From Pohlia nutans (Eukaryota; Streptophyta; Bryopsida; Bryales; Mniaceae), in assembly GCA_022496805.1 (NCBI GenBank), contig CM040100.1:24829009-24893008 (forward strand): a DNA stretch of 64,000 bases, in the 5' to 3' direction. This document shows, piece by piece, positions 58,742 to 64,000 of this stretch; positions within the stretch are counted from its first letter, which is position 1; each line of letters begins with the position of its first letter. The notes beneath the pieces were generated by a model. It did no database searches and had not been told where the DNA came from. It saw only the letters and a list, made by a program, of their open reading frames with translations. The position numbers and the translations under genes are program-made.

Positions 58742-58935
58742 TTAACCCCTAAGTGACCGATCGACCATTTTCTGATCACAACCCAAACAACAGTGACTGC
58801 CCATGGTCAGGAAATGACTTTTTTCAAGTTTTGATATTTTGTCAAAATTCGGGGTAGAGATCATGTTCTAGTGTTGTTTGATACATTTTATTTGCAAAAT
58901 TGAGGTTTAGTAAGGAATTTTTCAAAGACAAATAC

Positions 58936-59519
58936 CCCTGGGGAGATCACTCAATGTATTCCTCATAAACCACGTGCGATCAAGTGATTTTTCAACCCCC
59001 TATTTACTTTTTAACAAAGTTTGATTTAGCTCCAAATTTTTGAGTGTTATCACATAATCATTATATCTTTTATTTGAAAAGAACTTTGATAAGATTAAAT
59101 TTAACACTGCGTCTAAAAATACAATTGAAGATTGAACTAAAATGATTGTATTTTCACTTCAAATATTTATGAAGATTGCATTTGGATTACAACAACATCC
59201 AACTTTGGTATACATGAACTATAACTAAGCCTTCAATTATTGGCAATTTAAAAATATTTTTAAGAATATTTTTTACCATATAAAATAGGGGGTCCAACAA
59301 AATAATTAGCTGTACAGTGTATTTATTTTCTTTAAAAAAATTTAAGTAATTATTTAGAATAAAGAAAATTCACAAAAATTCACAATATAAAATTTCAACA
59401 TAGAAAAGCATACGATAATTTTTTCAAATTGTTTGAATGATTTTTTACAATATAAAATAGGGGGTCAAAGATTTGATCGCACATGTTGTATGAGGAATAC
59501 ATTGAGTGATCTCCCCGGG
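58936..59519. mobile_element. 584-bp MITE with about 60-bp TIRs
   Basis: The left arm begins CCCTGGGGAGATCACTCAAT and the right arm, on minus, CCCGGGGAGATCACTCAATG. Both continue through GTATTCCTCATA and GTGCGATCAA to CCCCCTATTT. CAAATAC occurs directly outside both ends (58929-58935, 59520-59526), a 7-bp candidate duplication near the 8 bp of hAT elements. It lies within a region that starts as a TTAA element (58746). Confidence 0.75.
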
Positions 59520-59874
59520 CAAATACTTCAATATTGTCCTATTGTTATAAAACGTACTATTTCGGGAAACTAATGATGTTCTCTCATTTGAAAATTTTGC
59601 CTTTTAAAATTTTAGAATAGAATGTCTAGTTTGAACCAATCATACCAAATTTCAGATTCTAATAGTAAAATTTGTAATTTTGGTGAATTTTAAATGGTAA
59701 ATGCATCTAAATTCATTAAATAAGTATCTAAAAATATTTTTGAAAGTTCAAATGTACATATAATTACTAAACATCGTGTTTCTCATTTTCTCTTTTGGAC
59801 CAAACTTCATCAAAGTTGCAAAAATAACATTTTATAACACATCTATGTTTTGCCCTTATCCCTCTGTTATTTAA

Positions 59875-60444
59875 CCCCTAACTGCCTAAGCATCCATTTT
59901 TTGGACGATGTACAGATTTCATCCATAATTTCTCATCCGTCATGCACTTTTAGTAGTGTGGAATTTTTACTGTAGATTCTATGGGAAGTTAGCTTCATGC
60001 ATATGTGATTCGATTAGAAAGGGGATGATTTGTGAAATTTTTATGCCTCATTTCATGTTGTACTGATTCACCCAAAATTTTGAAGATTTCAGTGTAAAAG
60101 TGCTCTAAAAAAAGTCAACTCATAAAATGAAGCAACCAAAAAATCTCCAAAAATCACTACACTTAGAGTATTACATTTTCAACCAATCACAACAAATTTT
60201 ATCCGTAGATTGTCAATATCTTATTCGTAATTGAATTACAAAATAATTTTGAATTTCACGTTTCAAATTTTATACAAAATTATTGGTAATAGCAATCATA
60301 GATCTAACCATATGGGTAGAATCTAAAATTCATAATGTACAACATTTATTCATATATCAAGTTCAAAATATCCCTCTAAGTTGCATTTTATAATACATCT
60401 TTGCAAAACTGCCGAATTTGGAGAGGGCTCTAAGCATTTAGGGG
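59875..60444 (-). mobile_element. 570-bp TTAA MITE, family b, inverted
   Basis: TTAA occurs at 59871-59874 and 60445-60448. Ends are CCCCTAACTGCCTAAGC and, on minus, CCCCTAAATGCTTAGAGC. The interior is the reverse complement of the family at 32812-33386 and 63044-63511. Confidence 0.75.
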
Positions 60445-60448
60445 TTAA

Positions 60449-62485
60449 GGGTTAAGGTATGGTCCAAAGCCCAACAAAATGAATACGCTAGATGAGGCAC
60501 CCACATGGAAAACCTGATGAACATGGGGTGTGGAAGGAGCTGAAGAGAAGATATTATGGGACGGGGGCATGGGGCCATGGGGTCAGTGGTGAAGCCTCCG
60601 TTGCAATCTTCTTTATGTTTGTTGGGAATTTTAAACTAGTTTTAATTTTATTTTAATTTTATTGTTGAAGTATTATAAATATGTAAACAATATACAATAC
60701 TAATAATATATTATAATATATGTTCTACTGGGATAGTACATTGCTTGTAAGATTAGTTTTTTCTGAACCATGAAACGTCATACAATTTTTCTCATTTTGA
60801 GGGTGATTTTCACAACTTTCTTTTCATTTAAAAAATAAAATAAAATCTTCTCACGTTATAGTGTACACCAAAATGAAGAAAAATAGATGCAATTTATCAC
60901 CTTAATTGATCAAATTATCAATTTTCTTCACTGCTCCAAAGTAGCCGACATCAAAAAGTTCTCATGTGAACATTATGTTTGGGGTCTCCTCAATTTGGAT
61001 GACGGGATGAACCTAAAAATTTTAAGTAAAAAAACCAAAACAAAGAAATATTCATTTGACACACTTTGTAAATGATTGAACCAAACCTCGTGGAATTATG
61101 CATGGTCAAAGTTTTGTTGACTTCAGGATATTCAATTATTTTGATGTGTACTGATCGCACTTAATATGGACTATTTTAAGAAATAAACAGTTTCAATAGA
61201 AGAGTTGGGAAACTTTGGAGAGGGTGTTTTATTTTATTTTATTACTAAAAATGTCATTTTGGAGCTAAAATTACCATTTTTTATTTACCTACTAGCCTTG
61301 AAAGGACGGGTCGATTGGTCTGCTCTTGAGTAAGGGTTACTCGTAACCTACTTAACTCCTAAAGGACCATAAGGCCCCCACGTGGCTTCTGGAACTAGAA
61401 AGTGAGGAAATTCGAGTTCTTGGGCTTTAAATTTTGTAGGATGAGCAACAAAGATACCCTAGCTCTTTTTGAGAGCTGAATTTGTAGGTACTTCTTGATC
61501 GGAAATTCATGAAGTGAGCAATTTTTGGTGATTTCTTTGAGTTACAAGGAGGGTACCTAAGTGTCATTTTAGACCCTCATATCTTCCTCCTCACACTTTC
61601 AAATTACGTGAGTTTTTTATCACATGTTAAAAATGATGATCTCTACGCACAGTAAAAATTTCAGACCTTTTGGAGCACTTTTGAACAATCCGATTTCAGC
61701 ATGTGTACAAAATACCCCAAAAGAGTTTCAATAATCTTCTCAACGGTGGCATTTTCTCAAAAATTGTGCGATTTTGTTGATCCTTTTTTCTCATACAAAA
61801 GCTACGTAAGTCTTCTTTAAGTTCAACAGTGCCGATCGTCAAAATTACCCCACAACAATGAGGAATTGAGCTTGCTTGCTTGCTTCAAGAGCTAGTGAAG
61901 AAAACAAGAGCGAAGTTGAACAGCCCCAGTCCTTTACGGGATAAGGAGCGAGCGTTGTATGAAAAGGGATTATTTGGAATGATGGTTAAGTGGGCAGTGT
62001 GAAAAAGGGTGTGGAATAGGAAGTGCAGTGGAAATGTCTTGTGTGCTGGGGACAGGAGAGGCGAGAAAGCAGTTGCAGCGTGGAAAATGAAATGGAAGCT
62101 TCAAGGATGCTGCGAACCAGTGGCGCAGTGTTGACTCGGAGGTAACTGAATGGAATGCATTCTATTGACTTGACTTGAGCTTCCTACGTACCGGGCCACC
62201 GGGCCACCACCCCACCACCCAAATCTCCCCTCCGTCCCTTTCCTTTTTTGGCTCTCACCGTAGGTAGGGAAGAGACATGGCGAGGACACTCATTTTTTTG
62301 GGCTACATATCCCTGTAGCAAATATATTCCGTCCATGATTCCATTGAAATGCATTCTCATCCTTCATCCCTTCTATTCTGGTCAAATCTCCTAGTAGCGT
62401 AGCTGTTTGTTTTATCTCATTTTATTTTGAAACAAATGGCCCCAATTCCATTCATTCACCCCCTCACTGGGTTGACTCCCTTTAG
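60449..62485. other. Intergenic DNA, isolated TTAA-element end, no gene
   Basis: A terminus CTCCTAAAGGACCATAAGG follows TTAA at 61352-61355, matching the end of 57273-58190, but I found no partner. The block at about 60850-60960 is related to about 52130-52240. The stretch at 61900-62280 is GC-richer. No coding exon is supported. Confidence 0.5.
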
Positions 62486-62770
62486 AGATAGATAGAAACA
62501 CCGGACCCGTTTTGGGCCGGCATGAATAGAGTGTTTGTTTGTAGTGACAATGACCCAGTGTCCACCGGGCAAAAGGTCAATGCTACAAAACTACTCTCCT
62601 CTTTCGAGGATAGACACTTTAGTGACCAGTAACCAGTAAATTAATAACCACAAGGTAGTGGTTGATCAACTATCGAGTATAATTTGAGTTTTGATGTAAT
62701 GAGGGTTGACAAGTGTTTACGCCGAGCTAACGACAAATAGTGGTTTTCACCACTATCTCTTCTCATTTTC
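62486..62770 (-). mobile_element. 5'-truncated copy of the non-LTR 3' end, about 280 bp
   Basis: On plus it starts AGATAGATAGAAACACCGG, then follows the reverse complement of the full element's 3' UTR, including 'ctactctcctctttcgagga' and the GTGGTTTTCACCAC hairpin at about 62742. It extends further than the copies at 27356 and 35705. Confidence 0.85.
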
Positions 62771-62862
62771 TTTCTCTTTACTTGGCTCATTTTGTTTATT
62801 CAATGGGTAGCAGTTGTTTGTATTTGAGTCGTTTTTTATGTAGCAAGATTGATTCAACATGT

Positions 62863-63003
62863 ACTAGTAGGATTCTGGTCCGCTTTATAACTAGTCCTCT
62901 GTGACTTACATGGTCTTTTGTGACTCAATTCTTTAGAAAAGAAGTCGTTTTGGACCATTTAAGTCACAAAAGACCAGTTATAAAGGACCAAAATCCTACT
63001 AGT
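62863..63003. mobile_element. 141-bp hairpin MITE
   Basis: The left end ACTAGTAGGATTCTGGTCC and the minus-strand right end ACTAGTAGGATTTTGGTCC continue as inverted arms of about 60 bp (TTTATAAC, GTGACTTA, ATGGTC). TA borders the left end. Stowaway or mariner affiliation is possible but unproven. Confidence 0.7.
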
Positions 63004-63043
63004 GATGATGTATGGCAAGGGTGTTTATTGTGACTCCCTTTAA

Positions 63044-63511
63044 CCCCTAGTAAATGCCTAAATCCCTCTCCAAATTCGGCTGTTTTGCAAAGATGTATTA
63101 TAAAATGCAACTAAGAGGGATATTTTGAACTTGATGTATGAAAAAAAGTTGTACATTATGAATTTTAGATTGTATCCATACAAATAGATCTATGATTGCT
63201 ACCACCAATATTTTTGTATAAAATTTGAAACTCAAAACTCAAAATTCTTCTATAATTCGATTACAAATAAGACATTGACAATCTGCAAATGAAATTTTGA
63301 ACCAATATCTTCGAATTTTTTGGTGAATCACTGCAACATGAAATGAGGCATGTTTTTTTTCACAAAACATCCCCTTTCTAATTGGTTCACACATGCATGG
63401 TCCTAACTTCCCATAAAATCTATTGTAAAATTCCACACTACAAAAGTGCACGAAGGATGAGAAAACATGGATGAAAGCTTTAGATCGTTCAGAAAATGGA
63501 CGATTGGGCAG
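63044..63511 (+). mobile_element. TTAA MITE, family b, plus orientation
   Basis: TTAA occurs at 63040-63043 and 63512-63515. The left end is CCCCTAGTAAATGCCTAAAT followed by CTCCAAATTCGGC. The right end is decayed (GATTGGGCAG). It is collinear with 32812-33386 and the inverse of 59875-60444. Confidence 0.65.
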
Positions 63512-63515
63512 TTAA

Positions 63516-63800
63516 CTTCTAAACATACCAAGGTGTCCCTGGAATTAACAATTTGAGAAAAATCATCATAAAGTATAATTAAGACGAATATTTTGGAATA
63601 GATATACAAATGAAAGTTCTAGATTTTGAATTTTAGATTTCATCCGTACAGTTCGATTCACAAATACTATCACCAATATTTAATTATAAAATTTGAAAGT
63701 TAAAATTAAAAATTCCTTCTAAATTCGATTACAAACAAAATTTTAATATTTTTTGAGTAAAATTTGTTGGAATGAATTTGAAATGAGATACTCTTAAAAC
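63516..63800 (-). mobile_element. Partial TTAA MITE related to 33935-34510
   Basis: It starts CTTCTAAACATACCAAGGTG after TTAA (63512-63515) and follows the reverse complement of 33935-34510 ('tttggaatagatataca', 'ggaatgaatttgaaatgagatac') until about 63800, where similarity stops. Confidence 0.6.
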
Positions 63801-64000
63801 CCCAGGTACGTAACTCCTATATTATACGCAGGGGGCATCGGCATTAAAACGGCTTAGAGGTTGGCTTTAGTAAAAATTATATCAAATTATATTTAAAAAA
63901 AAAACAGATCAAAAAGTTAGGTGAAGACCAAATTAAATAAAATGAAACACCCAATTCCCTATTTTTGCATTTGGCCAAGTGCAATCATTCATGAGCAAAT

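Overview
The window looks like nuclear DNA of a land plant. The evidence is one large intron-rich gene encoding an Agenet (plant Tudor-like) chromatin protein, U2 snRNA-derived sequence with a TATA element at the plant-like -31 position, CACTA-type termini, and AT-rich intergenic DNA packed with nested transposons. A 2A-bearing APE non-LTR retroelement and TTAA-flanked piggyBac-like MITEs are not what I expect in a flowering plant, so a fern, lycophyte or bryophyte is my weak guess. The species is not identified.

1-8,190: no gene seen. This part holds a CACTA-like element (410-2506) with a tRNA-like SINE head inside it, and a 991-bp foldback (5759-6749). Each arm of the foldback carries the 5' end of U2 snRNA behind a TATA box.

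8,194-18,627 (minus): the only convincing cellular gene. I could join 14 exons with consistent splice phases into about 2,291 codons. The predicted protein has an N-terminal Agenet module, nuclear-localisation-like basic clusters, two AP2-like segments, a SUMO-interaction-like VIIL-plus-acidic motif and a Cys/His-rich C terminus. Its 5' leader and promoter probably lie at 18,628-20,350.

20,350-37,270: repeats. They include MITEs, a 1.8-kb duplicated segment with internal minisatellites, a GC-rich island of unknown origin, a 100-base assembly gap, purine-rich low-complexity DNA, and the first cluster of TTAA-flanked elements.

37,271-49,870 (plus): an essentially full-length 12.6-kb non-LTR retrotransposon with a 13-bp target-site duplication. 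It has a long 5' UTR, ORF1, a microsatellite spacer, and ORF2 with 2A peptide, APE endonuclease, reverse transcriptase, RNase H, a CCHC-like motif and a possible second (PD-(D/E)XK-like) nuclease. It ends in a hairpin and a (TCTA)n tail. A few stops and frameshifts disable it. It is inserted into an older TTAA MITE, and three short 3'-end fragments of the same family lie elsewhere in the window.

49,871-64,000: a dense series of TTAA-flanked MITEs (CCC...GGG termini), often joined end to end as GGG-TTAA-CCC. One insertion can be checked against an empty paralogous site inside the window. Foldbacks and small hairpin elements lie between them. No cellular gene is seen here.
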